From Betaproteobacteria bacterium (GTDB taxonomy: Bacteria; Pseudomonadota; Gammaproteobacteria; Burkholderiales; Casimicrobiaceae), in assembly GCA_016717855.1 (NCBI GenBank), contig JADKEV010000028.1:62001-126000 (forward strand): a DNA stretch of 64,000 nt, written 5' to 3'. The notes below the pieces were generated by a model. It did not search any database. It worked only from the letters and a program-made list of their open reading frames with translations, and was not told where the DNA came from. The translations under genes and the position numbers were made by a program. Shown piece after piece: positions 47,754 through 56,896 of this stretch. Position 1 is the stretch's first letter. Every line of letters begins with the position of its first letter.

Positions 47754-48758
47754 AACGTGTACCCGGTCACCGGCGCGGGGGTCTCTTCCGCGCGCTCCAG
47801 CAGCGCGCGCAGCGGCCGCAGTTCCGCATACCGGTCGCACGCGGCGCGCAGGCCGCCGGCGACGCGCGGCATATCGGCCAGGTACGCCGGCTTGCCATCG
47901 CGGTGATACAGCCGGGCAAAGATGCCCAGCACCTTCAGTTGCCGCTGCACGCCCATCCATTCGAAGCCGCGGTAGAACGCAGCGAAGTCCGCGTCGACCG
48001 GCAGCCCCGCGCGCCGCGCCGCGTCCCAGTACCGGGCGACCTGGTCCAGCACGAACGCCTCGTCCCACTGGATGTAGGCGTCCTTGAGCAACGACACGAG
48101 GTCATAGGTGAGCGGGCCCGCGCACCGCATCCTGGAAGTCGAGCACGCCGGGATTGTCGGTGCAGACCATCAGGTTGCGCGAATGGTAGTCGCGATGAAC
48201 GAACACGGCCGGCTGCGCCAGGTTGTTCGCGAGCAGCGCCGCGCAGCCGCGCAGCCAGTCCGCACGCTCGGCGTCCGACCACACCACGCCCAGATGCCGC
48301 GCCACGTACCAGTCCGGAAACAGGTCGAGCTCGCGCTGCAGCAACGCGCGATCGTAAGGCGGCAGCGCGCCGGTGGGCGCCGACGTCTGCATCCGCACCA
48401 ACGCCGAGAGCGCATCGCGGTACAGGCCCGGCGCGGACTCCTGGTCCAGCGCGGCGAGATAAGTGGTTTGCCCGAGGTCGGACAGCAACAGGAAGCCGCG
48501 CTCGAGGTCCGCGTCCAGCACTTCGGGCGCGTTGACGCCGGCTGCGCGCAGCAGCCGCGCGACCATGACGAACGGGCGGCAATCTTCCTGCGGCGGCGGC
48601 GCGTCCATCGCGATCAGCGTCCGCCCCGCCAGCGTGAGGCGAAAGTAGCGGCGAAAGCTCGCATCGGCGGACGCCGGCGCGAGTTCGAACGCCGCGCCGG
48701 GCAAGCACGTGGCGAGCCATTCCGCGAGGAGCGACAATCGGCGATCGGGTTCTGCCAC
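47750..48758 (-). pseudogene. amgK: N-acetylmuramate/N-acetylglucosamine kinase, frameshifted
   Basis: Two overlapping frames together encode an APH-family kinase of about 335 residues. The first (48758 to about 48115) begins MAEPDRRLSLLAEWLATCLP and includes FVHRDYHSRNLM (catalytic loop) and LDFQDAVRGP. The second (about 48120 to 47750) continues LTYDLVSLLKDAYIQWDE. They join if one C is removed from the GGGCCCG at 48114-48119. AmgK phosphorylates MurNAc at C1 for MurU. The premature TGA removes about 120 C-terminal residues. The defect may be a real mutation or a sequencing error; nothing else in the gene looks decayed. Confidence 0.85.
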
Positions 48759-48850
48759 GGATGAAAAGGCGGCGACGGCGCTGGATGCGGAAGGCCGCCG
48801 CTCGGATTGGTTTAGAATCCCCCTATCTTATCATCGCCCCTTCCCCCTTC

Positions 48851-51157
48851 ATGGCGTCACCCCGCGCGTTCGCATTTGCGCTGTACTCGACAGGACTCGC
48901 GCTCGGTGTCGGTTCCCTGATGATCCAGGCAGCGGCCGCGCAATCGGGCGCCGCCGCGGCGGGCCCTGCCCGGGTCGATCGCACGCTGCACCCGCCCGAC
49001 CCCGACGCCCGGACGCCGCTTTTCTATCGCGCGCAGAACATCGATGGCGTCAGCGAAAAAGTGATCGAAGCCTGGGGCGCGGTGGAACTGCGCGACCGCA
49101 CCCACCGCTTCACCGCGGACTGGGCGCGCTATGACGCCGAAAAGGACGAGATCTGGGCCCGGGGCAACGTCAGCGTCAAGCGGCTCTCCGACACCATCAG
49201 CGGCCCCGAGCTGCGCCTGAACCGGGCCACCACCACGGGTTTCGTCAAGGATGCCACGTACGAACTAGGCCCGTCGCCGAGCCGCCCGGAACAGTTCTTC
49301 GCGCGCGGCCACGCCGACGAACTGATCTTGGCCGGACCCGACCGGTACGAAGCGTCCAACGCGACGTACACGACCTGCCGGGCGAGCGACGAGTGGCTGC
49401 TGCACATGAAGGAGCTCGACATCGACCAGACGCGGCAGGTGGGCACCGCGCGCAACGTCGTCCTGTACTTCAAGGACGTGCCCATCATGTACACGCCGTG
49501 GTTCGATTTTCCGCTGAGCCGCGACCGCAAGTCGGGGTTCCTCGCGCCGTCGTTCGGCAGCACGGGCCGCCGCGGCCTGGAAATGACGCTGCCGTACTAC
49601 TTCAACATCGCGCCCAATTACGACGCGACGCTCTCCCCGCGGGTGATGTCCAAGCGCGGCGTCGAACTCAACACCCAGTTCCGCTACCTGTTTCCCACCC
49701 AGCGCGGCCAGCTGGACGCGTCGTTCCTGCCGCACGACAACCAGACCGCCACCAACCGCTACGGCTTTGCATGGAAGCACGACCACAACCTGGCGGCGTT
49801 GCTGCCGGGACTGTCGGCGTCGGCCAACATCAACAAGGTCTCCGACGACTTCTATTTCACCGACCTCTCCGATCACATCAGATCCACGTCGCAGACCAAC
49901 CTGCCGCGCGAAGTCGCGCTGACCTACAACCTCCCGTACGTCGGGATGGCGGCGCGGATCCAGCGCTTCCAGACCCTGCAGGACCCGGAGGCGCCCATCG
50001 TGCCGCCTTACAACCGCACGCCGCAGCTGTTGCTCAACGCGCAGCGCCTGGACTACCGGGGCATCGACCTGAACCTGGGCGGCGAGTACGTGCACTTCGA
50101 CCACCCGACGCTGCTCTCGGGCGACCGCGCCATCCTGTATCCGAGCATCTCCTACCCGATCAAGTGGGGCGGCTTCTCGATCACGCCCAAGTACGGCTTT
50201 CACATGTCACGCTATTTTGTCGACGACCCCAGCCGCGAAGAGCAATGGATCAACCGGAGTGTGCCCATCGCCAGCCTGGACGCCAGCGTGGTCTTCGAGC
50301 GCGACCTCAGCCTGTTCGGCCGCGACTACGTGCAGACGCTGGAGCCGCGCGCCTACTATCTGAACATCCCCGCCCGCAAGCAGACCACGATCCCCAACTT
50401 CGACAGCGCGATCGCCGACCTGAGCTTCGCGCAATTGTTCTCGGAGAACCGCTACACCGGCAGCGACCGGATCAACGACGCCAACCAGGTGACGCTGGCG
50501 CTGACCTCGCGGCTGATCGATCCGGGCACCGGCAACGAGCGGCTGCGCGTGGCAGTTGGCGAACGCATCTACTTCACCGACCAGGAAGTCACGCTCTTCG
50601 AGACACCGCGGGCCAACCGGATCTCGGACGTGGTGGCGACGGCGACCGGGCGCTTTTCCGACTCCTGGCTGCTCGACAGCGGCGTCCAGTACAGCACCGA
50701 CAGGCAGCAACTCGAACGACTGAATTTCAGCGTCCGCTACCAGCCCGAGCCGGGCAAGGTGCTGAACCTGAGCTACCGCTTCGCCCGCGAACTGCTCACC
50801 ACCGAGTCGGCGACGACCCAGATCAAGCAGATCGACATTTCCGGACAATGGCCGATCACCTCGAACATCTACGCGCTGGCCCGCTACAATTACTCGCTGT
50901 ACGACCACAAACTCGTGGAGGGACTGCTCGGGCTTGAGTACAATGAGGGGTGCTGGACCTTCCGGCTGGTCGGCCAGCAGTTGGCAACCACCACCGCAAA
51001 CCGGACCAATGCCGTGTTTTTTCAGCTGGAGCTGAACGGGCTGTCCCGGATCGGCACCAATCCGCTCGACACGCTGCGGCGGAACATTCCGGGCTACAGC
51101 AAGACTAACGATGCGGTTCCCGCGGCCGGCCGGTCCGACGACTGGTACCGGCCCTGA
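48851..51157 (+). CDS. lptD: LPS-assembly protein LptD
   Basis: LptD is the outer-membrane barrel that, with LptE, inserts lipopolysaccharide into the outer leaflet. The 768-residue protein has a signal peptide (FAFALYSTGLALGVGSLMIQ), an OstA/jellyroll domain (EKVIEAWGAVELRD, IWARGNVSVKRLSDTISGPE), and a long beta-barrel region ending NTEFQLELNGL-type strands (FFQLELNGLSRIGTNP) near the C-terminus. Start at 48851 is set by the signal peptide; the frame is open to 48761 but with Arg-rich sequence. It leads lptD-surA-pdxA and is divergent from amgK. Confidence 0.95.
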   Translation: MASPRAFAFALYSTGLALGVGSLMIQAAAAQSGAAAAGPARVDRTLHPPDPDARTPLFYRAQNIDGVSEKVIEAWGAVELRDRTHRFTADWARYDAEKDEIWARGNVSVKRLSDTISGPELRLNRATTTGFVKDATYELGPSPSRPEQFFARGHADELILAGPDRYEASNATYTTCRASDEWLLHMKELDIDQTRQVGTARNVVLYFKDVPIMYTPWFDFPLSRDRKSGFLAPSFGSTGRRGLEMTLPYYFNIAPNYDATLSPRVMSKRGVELNTQFRYLFPTQRGQLDASFLPHDNQTATNRYGFAWKHDHNLAALLPGLSASANINKVSDDFYFTDLSDHIRSTSQTNLPREVALTYNLPYVGMAARIQRFQTLQDPEAPIVPPYNRTPQLLLNAQRLDYRGIDLNLGGEYVHFDHPTLLSGDRAILYPSISYPIKWGGFSITPKYGFHMSRYFVDDPSREEQWINRSVPIASLDASVVFERDLSLFGRDYVQTLEPRAYYLNIPARKQTTIPNFDSAIADLSFAQLFSENRYTGSDRINDANQVTLALTSRLIDPGTGNERLRVAVGERIYFTDQEVTLFETPRANRISDVVATATGRFSDSWLLDSGVQYSTDRQQLERLNFSVRYQPEPGKVLNLSYRFARELLTTESATTQIKQIDISGQWPITSNIYALARYNYSLYDHKLVEGLLGLEYNEGCWTFRLVGQQLATTTANRTNAVFFQLELNGLSRIGTNPLDTLRRNIPGYSKTNDAVPAAGRSDDWYRP

Positions 51158-51172
51158 CAAGATTCGAGGTAG

Positions 51173-52507
51173 ATGATGCACTGCAAATTCATTCGTGCCG
51201 CCGCCGTGATGGCGCTGGCGAGCGCGCTCAACGGCCCCGCCGCGCTGGCGCAGGTGCGACCGCAGGCGCCCGCGGGCAAGGTCGAGACGCTGGATCGCAT
51301 CGTCGCGGTCGTCAACGACGAAGTGATCACGAAGCATGAAATGGAAAGCCAGAAGCAGCTGGTTATCGCGCAGCTCAGGCGCGCGGGAACCGAACTGCCG
51401 GCGCCCGACGTGCTGGAAAAGCAGCTGCTGGAGCGCCTGATCAACGAGCGCGCGCAACTGCAGTGGGCCAAGGACACCGGCATCCGCATCGAAGACGCGC
51501 AGATCGAGCGCACGATCTCGCGCATCGCCGAAGACAACAAGCTGACCACGCCGCAGTTCCTTGCCCTGCTCAAGCAGGACAACATACCGTACGCCAAATT
51601 CCGCGAGGACCTGCGCGGCGAAATGATGCTGGCGCGCGTGCGCGAGCGCGAGATCGAGAACAAGATCGTGATCAGCGAAGCCGAGATCGACAACCACCTC
51701 GCCACGCAGGCCACGCAGTCCGGCAACCAGCAGGAGTACCGGATCGCCCACATCCTGGTGCTGCTGCCCGAACAGGCGAACGCCGAGCAGATCAATGCGC
51801 GGCGCGCGCGCGCCGAAGACGCGCTCAAGCAGTTGAACGAAGGCAGGGACTTCGCGCAGGTCGCCGCCGGCTACTCGGACGCCTCCGACGCGCTACAGGG
51901 CGGCAGCCTCGGCTGGCGGGTCCACGGCCGCCTGCCCACCGTGTTTGCCGACGCGGTCCCGAACCTGAAGCCCGGCGAGAGCAGCGGCATACTCAAGAGC
52001 CCGAACGGCTTTCACATCGTCAAGGTCCTCGAAACGCGCGCGCTCGGCGGCAAGACCGTGGTCGACCAGACGCACGCGCGGCACATCCTGATCAAGGTCA
52101 ACGAGATCGTATCGGAAGCCGACGCCCGTGCGCGGATCGACCGCATCAAGGATCGCATCGACCGCGGCACCGCCCGCTTCGAGGACCTCGCCAAGCTCAA
52201 CTCCGAGGACCTGAGCGCGGCGAAGGGCGGCGACCTCGGCTGGCTGGGGCCGGGCGCGACGGTGCCGGAGTTCGAGCTCGCGATGGGCAGGCTCGAGATC
52301 AACAGTGTCTCCGAGCCCGTGCGCACGCCCTTTGGCTGGCACCTGATCCAGGTCCTCGAGCGCCGCAAGGAAGACGTCACGCTGGAAAAATCGCGCGAGG
52401 CGGCGCGCTCCGCCATCCGCGCGCGCAAGAGCGAAGAGACCTACCAGGATTGGCTGCGGCAACTGCGCGACCGCGCCTACGTCGAGTACCGGCTGGAAGA
52501 CCGCTGA
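51173..52507 (+). CDS. surA: Periplasmic chaperone/peptidylprolyl isomerase SurA
   Basis: SurA escorts outer-membrane proteins, including LptD, to the Bam complex. The 444-residue protein has a signal peptide (residues 1-26, ending AALAQ), an N-terminal SurA domain (RIVAVVNDEVITKHEME), and two parvulin-type PpiC domains (EYRIAHILVLLP and QTHARHILIKVNE as their first strands; GSLGWRVHG and GDLGWLGPG as core motifs). It starts 15 bases after lptD, the usual operon. Confidence 0.96.
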   Translation: MMHCKFIRAAAVMALASALNGPAALAQVRPQAPAGKVETLDRIVAVVNDEVITKHEMESQKQLVIAQLRRAGTELPAPDVLEKQLLERLINERAQLQWAKDTGIRIEDAQIERTISRIAEDNKLTTPQFLALLKQDNIPYAKFREDLRGEMMLARVREREIENKIVISEAEIDNHLATQATQSGNQQEYRIAHILVLLPEQANAEQINARRARAEDALKQLNEGRDFAQVAAGYSDASDALQGGSLGWRVHGRLPTVFADAVPNLKPGESSGILKSPNGFHIVKVLETRALGGKTVVDQTHARHILIKVNEIVSEADARARIDRIKDRIDRGTARFEDLAKLNSEDLSAAKGGDLGWLGPGATVPEFELAMGRLEINSVSEPVRTPFGWHLIQVLERRKEDVTLEKSREAARSAIRARKSEETYQDWLRQLRDRAYVEYRLEDR

Positions 52508-52526
52508 GAGCGGCGGCAACGACGCC

Positions 52527-53496
52527 ATGCCGGCCATCGCGATCACCGTAGGCGAGCCCGCGGGGGTCGGCCCCGAGTTGTGCCTGCGGCTGGCGGAACG
52601 CGAGTGGGCCGCGCCGCTGGTGCTGATCGGCGACAAGACCGCGCTCGACGTGCGCGCCGCGGCGCTGGGCCTGACCGTGCTTCCCGAATTCCTCGCCGGA
52701 GAAGAGTCGCCCGCGCATCCGGTGAGCATCTGGAACCACCCGCTGCCCGAGTTCGTGATCCCCGGAACGCTCAACCCGCAGAACTCACGCGAAGTGCTGT
52801 ACACGCTGGACACGGCGATCCACGGCTGCGTGACCGGCTATTTCGCGGCGATGGTCACCGCGCCGGTGCACAAGGGCGCGATCAACGACGCAGGCATCGC
52901 ATTCACCGGGCCACACCGAGTACCTGGCCGAAGCGACCAACACGCAGCACGTGGTGATGATGCTGGTCGGCGGTGGCCTGCGCGTGGCGCTGGCGACCAC
53001 GCACCTGCCGCTGAAGGACGTTCCCGCCGCGATCACGGCTGAAGCGCTGGAACGAACGCTGCGCATCGTCGAGCACGACCTGCGCACCAGGTTCGGCATC
53101 GCCGTGCCGAAGATCGCCGTGTGCGGGCTCAATCCGCACGCGGGCGAGAGCGGTTACCTCGGGCACGAGGAGCAGGACATCATCGAACCGCTGATCGACT
53201 CGTTGCTGGCCGGCGGCATGCAGGTCTACGGTCCCTACCCCGCCGACACGATTTTCGTCCCCCGCCACGCGGACAAGTACGACGCGATCCTGGCGATGTA
53301 CCACGACCAGGGCCTGCCCGTCCTCAAGCACGCGAGCTTCGGAACAGGTGTCAATGTCACGCTCGGTTTGCCGCTGATCCGCACGTCGGTCGATCACGGC
53401 ACGGCGCTCGATCTCGCCGGCACCGGGCGCGCCGATCCGGGAAGCCTGTTCGCGGCGGTGGAACTGGCGATCGATCTGGCGGGGCGGGCGGGATAA
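52527..53496 (+). pseudogene. pdxA: 4-hydroxythreonine-4-phosphate dehydrogenase, frameshifted
   Basis: PdxA oxidises 4-phosphohydroxythreonine in the DXP-dependent pyridoxal phosphate pathway. The first frame (52527 on) begins MPAIAITVGEPAGVGPELCL and reaches VTAPVHKGAINDAGIAFTG. The sequence then continues in the +1 frame as HTEYLAEATNTQHVVMML through NPHAGESGYLGHEEQD to VDHGTALDLAGTGRADPGSL. Removing one G from GGGCC at 52908-52912 restores one frame of about 322 residues, normal for PdxA. As given, the protein would lose the catalytic and metal residues of its C-terminal two-thirds. It may be a sequencing error because the rest is perfectly conserved in character. Confidence 0.9.
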
Positions 53497-53516
53497 ACCC
53501 TCGACTTCGCGCGCTC

Positions 53517-53606
53517 CGTAGGATGGGTGGAGGCGCTTGCGCCGATACCCATCATTCGTTGCTGATCCACGGTTGATGGGTATCGCTTCGCTCCACCCAT
53601 CCTACG
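53517..53606. repeat. Palindromic dispersed repeat (GTAGGATGGGTGGAGCG type)
   Basis: A left arm at 53517-53554 begins CGTAGGATGGGTGGA and ends GATACCCATCA. The right arm at 53574-53606 is its near-perfect inverse, with a 19-base loop. The 33-base arms could fold as one long stem between convergent pdxA and recG. A single-arm copy lies at 42232. This resembles the well-known proteobacterial GTAGGATGGGTGGAGCG repeats. Confidence 0.9.
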
Positions 53607-53634
53607 GCGAATGCGGTGACGTGCGCGACACCGC

Positions 53635-55839
53635 TCACGCGCGGATAAACTCCTCGCGCCCGCCCAGCCACCGGTCCAGGTGCGCCTCGACCACGGCCGG
53701 TGCGTCGCGCAGCAGGTCGTCGGCGACTCCACGCGCGGTTTCCAGCAACGCCGCGTCCTTTTCCAGATCCGCGAAGCGCAACAGCGGCACGCCCGACTGC
53801 TTGGCTCCCAGCAGCTCGCCCGGTCCGCGGATATGCAAGTCCTGCCGCGCGATCTCGAACCCGTCCGTCGTCTCGAAGATCACCTTCAGCCGCGCCTTGG
53901 CCACGGGATTCAGATCCTCGCCGAAGAGCAGCACGCACATGCTCTCGTCCGCGCCGCGCCCCACCCGGCCGCGCAACTGGTGCAGCTGCGCCAGCCCGAA
54001 GCGCTCCGCGTGCTCGATCACCATCAGGCAGGCGTTCGGCACGTCGACGCCGACTTCGATCACCGTCGTGGCGACCAGCACCTTGATCTCGCCCGCCACC
54101 AGTGCGGCCATGGTGCGCGCCTTTTCGTCGGCCTTCATCCGTCCATGCAACAGGCCGATCGTGAACTCGGGCAGCGCCGCCGAGAGCAGCGCGTGGGTCT
54201 CGATCGCGGTCTTGAGCTGCAGCTTCTCCGACTCCTCGATCAGCGGGCACACCCAGTACGCCTGGCTGCCCGTGGCGCAGGCGGCGCGCACGCGCTCGAT
54301 CACTTCGTCGCGGCGCCGCTGCGCGATCAGCTTGGTGATCACCGGCGTGCGCCCGGGCGGCAACTCGTCGATCACCGACACGTCGAGGTCGGCGAAGTAG
54401 CTCATCGCCAGCGTGCGCGGGATCGGCGTCGCCGAGAGCATCAGCTGGTGCGGTTCGGCAATGCCGCCCGGCGCGCGGCCGTCGGCGGCGCCCTTGCCCC
54501 GCAGCGCGAGGCGCTGCGCGACGCCGAAGCGATGCTGCTCGTCGACGATCGCCAGCCCCAGCCGCGCGAGGATCACAGTCTCCTGGAACAGCGCATGGGT
54601 GCCGACCGCAATCTGCGCCTCGCCGCTCGCACACGCCGCGAGCGCGGTCCGGCGCTGCACGGCGTTCTGCCCGCCCGCCAGCCACGCGATGCGCACGCCC
54701 AGCGCCGCGCACCAGGCCGAGAGCTTCCGATAGTGCTGCTCGGCCAGGATCTCGGTGGGCGCCATGAACACCGCCTGGTAGCCCGCCTCGACCGCGGTCA
54801 GCGCGGCCAGCGCCGCGACGACGGTCTTGCCGCTGCCCACGTCGCCCTGCAGCAGCCGGTGCATCGGAATCCGCCGTCCCAGGTCGCCCTTGATCTCGTG
54901 CCAGGTCCGGTTCTGCGCTCCGGTGAGCTTGAAGCCCACCGCCTCCAGCAAGGCCAGCACGAGCTTGCCGTCGCCGCGCAGCGCCGGCGCGGTGCGCGCC
55001 TGGCGGGCGCGGCGATGGCGCTTGAGCGAGAGCTGCTGGGCGAGCAGCTCGTCGAACTTCAGCCGCATCCAGGCCGGATGCGTGCGCTCCTCCAGCGCGG
55101 TCGCCGAGACGTCCGGCCCGGGCTGGTGCAGCAGCTTCACCGCGCTCCCATAGTCGGGCAGGCGCAGCCGCGCGACCAGCGCCGGCGGCAGCGAGTCCTG
55201 CAACAGCGCCGGATTGCGCTCGATCTGCCGCGCGACCAGCTTGCGCAATGCGGATTGCGCCAGGCCCGCGGTCGTCGGATAGACCGGCGTCAGCGCATCG
55301 GGCAGCGCCTCGTCGTCCGCCACCACGCTGAAGGCCGGATGGATCATCTCGACGCCGAAGAACCCGACCCTGGGCTCGCCGAACGCGCGCACCCGCTTGC
55401 CCGGCGCGAGGAGCTTCTGCTGGTTGGGATAGAAGTGCAGGAAGCGCAGCACGACCTGCCCGCCGTTGGCGCTCAAGGTCGTCACCAGTTGCCGCCGCGG
55501 CCGGTAGTGAATCTCGGTGGCGATCACCGTGCCTTCGACCTGGCAGGCGACGCCCGGCGCCACATCGGCCAGCGGCGTGAGCCTGGTGTGGTCCTCGTAG
55601 CGCAGCGGCAGGTGCGTGACCAGGTCGGCCGGACGAAAGATGCCCAGCTTGGCCAGCTTTTGTTTGAGTCCGGGATAGGCGGCCAGCCAGGTGTCCGCCG
55701 CAGGCGCGGGAGCAGGAGCGGGCGCCGTCGGCTCCGGCTCCGAGGCAGTCAACCTGGCGTTCTTGCCCCGTCGCTTCGCGGGAATGCCGCCGGCCGCCGT
55801 GGGACGCGCAACGGCTACCTTGGGGCGGCTGGCGGCCAC
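53635..55839 (-). CDS. recG: ATP-dependent DNA helicase RecG
   Basis: RecG remodels stalled replication forks and branch-migrates recombination intermediates. The 734-residue protein has the N-terminal wedge/OB domain (LPLRYEDHTRL, GKRVRAFGEP), Walker A LLQGDVGSGKT, APTEILAEQH, the DEQHRFG box, LMLSATPIPRTLAMS, and GRVGRGADES. A 50-residue Ala/Pro-rich extension precedes the conserved core, so the true start may be downstream of 55839. It is followed upstream on the same strand by ridA with 22 bases between. Confidence 0.95.
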   Translation of the reverse strand: MAASRPKVAVARPTAAGGIPAKRRGKNARLTASEPEPTAPAPAPAPAADTWLAAYPGLKQKLAKLGIFRPADLVTHLPLRYEDHTRLTPLADVAPGVACQVEGTVIATEIHYRPRRQLVTTLSANGGQVVLRFLHFYPNQQKLLAPGKRVRAFGEPRVGFFGVEMIHPAFSVVADDEALPDALTPVYPTTAGLAQSALRKLVARQIERNPALLQDSLPPALVARLRLPDYGSAVKLLHQPGPDVSATALEERTHPAWMRLKFDELLAQQLSLKRHRRARQARTAPALRGDGKLVLALLEAVGFKLTGAQNRTWHEIKGDLGRRIPMHRLLQGDVGSGKTVVAALAALTAVEAGYQAVFMAPTEILAEQHYRKLSAWCAALGVRIAWLAGGQNAVQRRTALAACASGEAQIAVGTHALFQETVILARLGLAIVDEQHRFGVAQRLALRGKGAADGRAPGGIAEPHQLMLSATPIPRTLAMSYFADLDVSVIDELPPGRTPVITKLIAQRRRDEVIERVRAACATGSQAYWVCPLIEESEKLQLKTAIETHALLSAALPEFTIGLLHGRMKADEKARTMAALVAGEIKVLVATTVIEVGVDVPNACLMVIEHAERFGLAQLHQLRGRVGRGADESMCVLLFGEDLNPVAKARLKVIFETTDGFEIARQDLHIRGPGELLGAKQSGVPLLRFADLEKDAALLETARGVADDLLRDAPAVVEAHLDRWLGGREEFIRA

Positions 55840-55861
55840 GCGCGATAGTCTGCTGAGTTCG

Positions 55862-56242
55862 TTACGGGAAAACGACCACCGCTTCGACTTCGAATCCCGC
55901 GCCCTTGGGCAGCGCCGAAACCTGGACCGTCGCGCGCGCCGGGAACGGCTGCGTGAAGTAGCGCGCCATCGTCTCGTTGACCTTGGCGAAGTTGGCCAGG
56001 TCCGTCAGGTACAGCGTGAGCTTCACCGCGTCGTCCAGCGTCGCACCGCCCGCCTCCGCGACCGCGCGCAGGTTCAGGAACGCCTGGTCGATCTGCGCGT
56101 CGATGTCCTCGCGCAGGTTGCCGGTCACGGGATCGAGGCCCAACTGCCCCGACAGGTAGATGGTCTGGCCGGCCCGGATACCCTGCGAGTACGTGCCCAG
56201 CGCGGCAGGGGCCGCGGACGTGTGGATCGCTTGCTTGGCCAT
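55862..56242 (-). CDS. ridA: RidA family enamine/imine deaminase
   Basis: RidA hydrolyses reactive 2-aminoacrylate-type enamines released by PLP enzymes. The 126-residue protein has LGTYSQGIRAGQTIYLSGQLGLDP, the Arg-containing PARATVQVSALPKGAGFEVEA with the catalytic Arg, and Glu near the end. The start at 56242 (MAKQAIHTS) is the family N-terminus. It precedes recG on the same strand. Confidence 0.95.
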   Translation of the reverse strand: MAKQAIHTSAAPAALGTYSQGIRAGQTIYLSGQLGLDPVTGNLREDIDAQIDQAFLNLRAVAEAGGATLDDAVKLTLYLTDLANFAKVNETMARYFTQPFPARATVQVSALPKGAGFEVEAVVVFP

Positions 56243-56335
56243 GCTTGGCTCTCCGCTATGGAAAATGGCGAATCGGGAATGGTACACGATGCGCTGCGGA
56301 GATCCGTGCGGCTTGCTGGCGGAACCGGACCTGGT

Positions 56336-56365
56336 TTGTCGACGGCGCGACGATTCCGCTATAAT
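56336..56365 (+). promoter_or_regulatory. Promoter of tRNA-Ala
   Basis: TTGTCG (56336-56341), 18-base spacer, perfect TATAAT (56360-56365), then a G+C-rich discriminator (GCACGGG) 13 bases before the tRNA. The G+C-rich discriminator is typical of stringently controlled stable RNA promoters. Confidence 0.7.
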
Positions 56366-56378
56366 GCACGGGTTCCAT

Positions 56379-56454
56379 GGGGAAGTAGCTCAGCTGGGAG
56401 AGCGCTGCGTTCGCAATGCAGAGGTCGGGAGTTCGATCCTCCTCTTCTCCACCA
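56379..56454 (+). tRNA. tRNA-Ala (anticodon CGC)
   Basis: A 76-base cloverleaf with encoded CCA. The acceptor stem pairs GGGGAAG with CTTCTCC and includes a G3:U70 wobble, the identity element for alanyl-tRNA synthetase. D arm GCTC/GAGC, anticodon stem CTGCG/TGCAG with loop TTCGCAA (anticodon CGC, reading GCG codons), and T arm GGGAG-TTCGATC-CTCCT all fold. GCG-specific tRNA suits a G+C-rich genome. Confidence 0.96.
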
Positions 56455-56460
56455 TTATCC

Positions 56461-56486
56461 AAGGGCAACCGGTCTCGGTTGCCCTT
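56461..56486 (+). terminator. Terminator of tRNA-Ala
   Basis: AAGGGCAACC, loop GGTCTC, GGTTGCCCTT: a ten-pair stem followed by TCCTATTTC. It begins six bases after the tRNA. Confidence 0.9.
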
Positions 56487-56629
56487 TCCTATTTCGGACT
56501 TACGCCGCGCCACGTGGGGTTCCGGGCAGATCTGCCAGGGCCACGTCGTTTTCGCGCCCGCAAATATCTGCGCCGTTTCCGCCACAGTTTGATCCTCCTT
56601 TGCTCTTTGCTCTCAAAGAATAGTGGAGA

Positions 56630-56770
56630 ACTGCCTTGGTCGGTGTTCACGATCTCGGGTGCTCCATATCGCCTGAACGCCTGCTCCAGCACTTCGACGG
56701 CATGGCAGGCTTCGAGCGTAATGGCAACGCGCCGGGCAAGCGCCCGGCGGCTCGCAATGTCAACAACCGC
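56630..56770 (-). mobile_element. IS3-family transposase remnant
   Basis: On the minus strand a 46-codon fragment reads VDIASRRALARRVAIT and then AFRRYGAPEIVNTDQGS, the central DDE catalytic region of IS3-type OrfB (second Asp in NTDQGS). The flanking sequence does not continue the match in either direction, there are no visible terminal repeats, and the frame is part of a longer chance ORF. It is a decayed insertion sequence immediately before the toxin-antitoxin genes. Confidence 0.75.
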
Positions 56771-56836
56771 TGAAGGACCAGCGCGCGCTGAAGACGGCAA
56801 AGGCCTCTTCGACAGGCTGACTTCGGGCCCACAGAG

Positions 56837-56865
56837 AGGACAATCGTACTGGCAACGTATATACT
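56837..56865 (+). promoter_or_regulatory. Probable promoter of the toxin-antitoxin pair
   Basis: AGGACA (56837-56842), 17-base spacer, TATACT (56860-56865). The palindrome GTATATAC (56857-56864) overlaps the -10 and could be an operator for the autoregulating antitoxin. Confidence 0.5.
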
Positions 56866-56896
56866 TCGTTTGTACATCGACCGTTGGAGGCCACCC

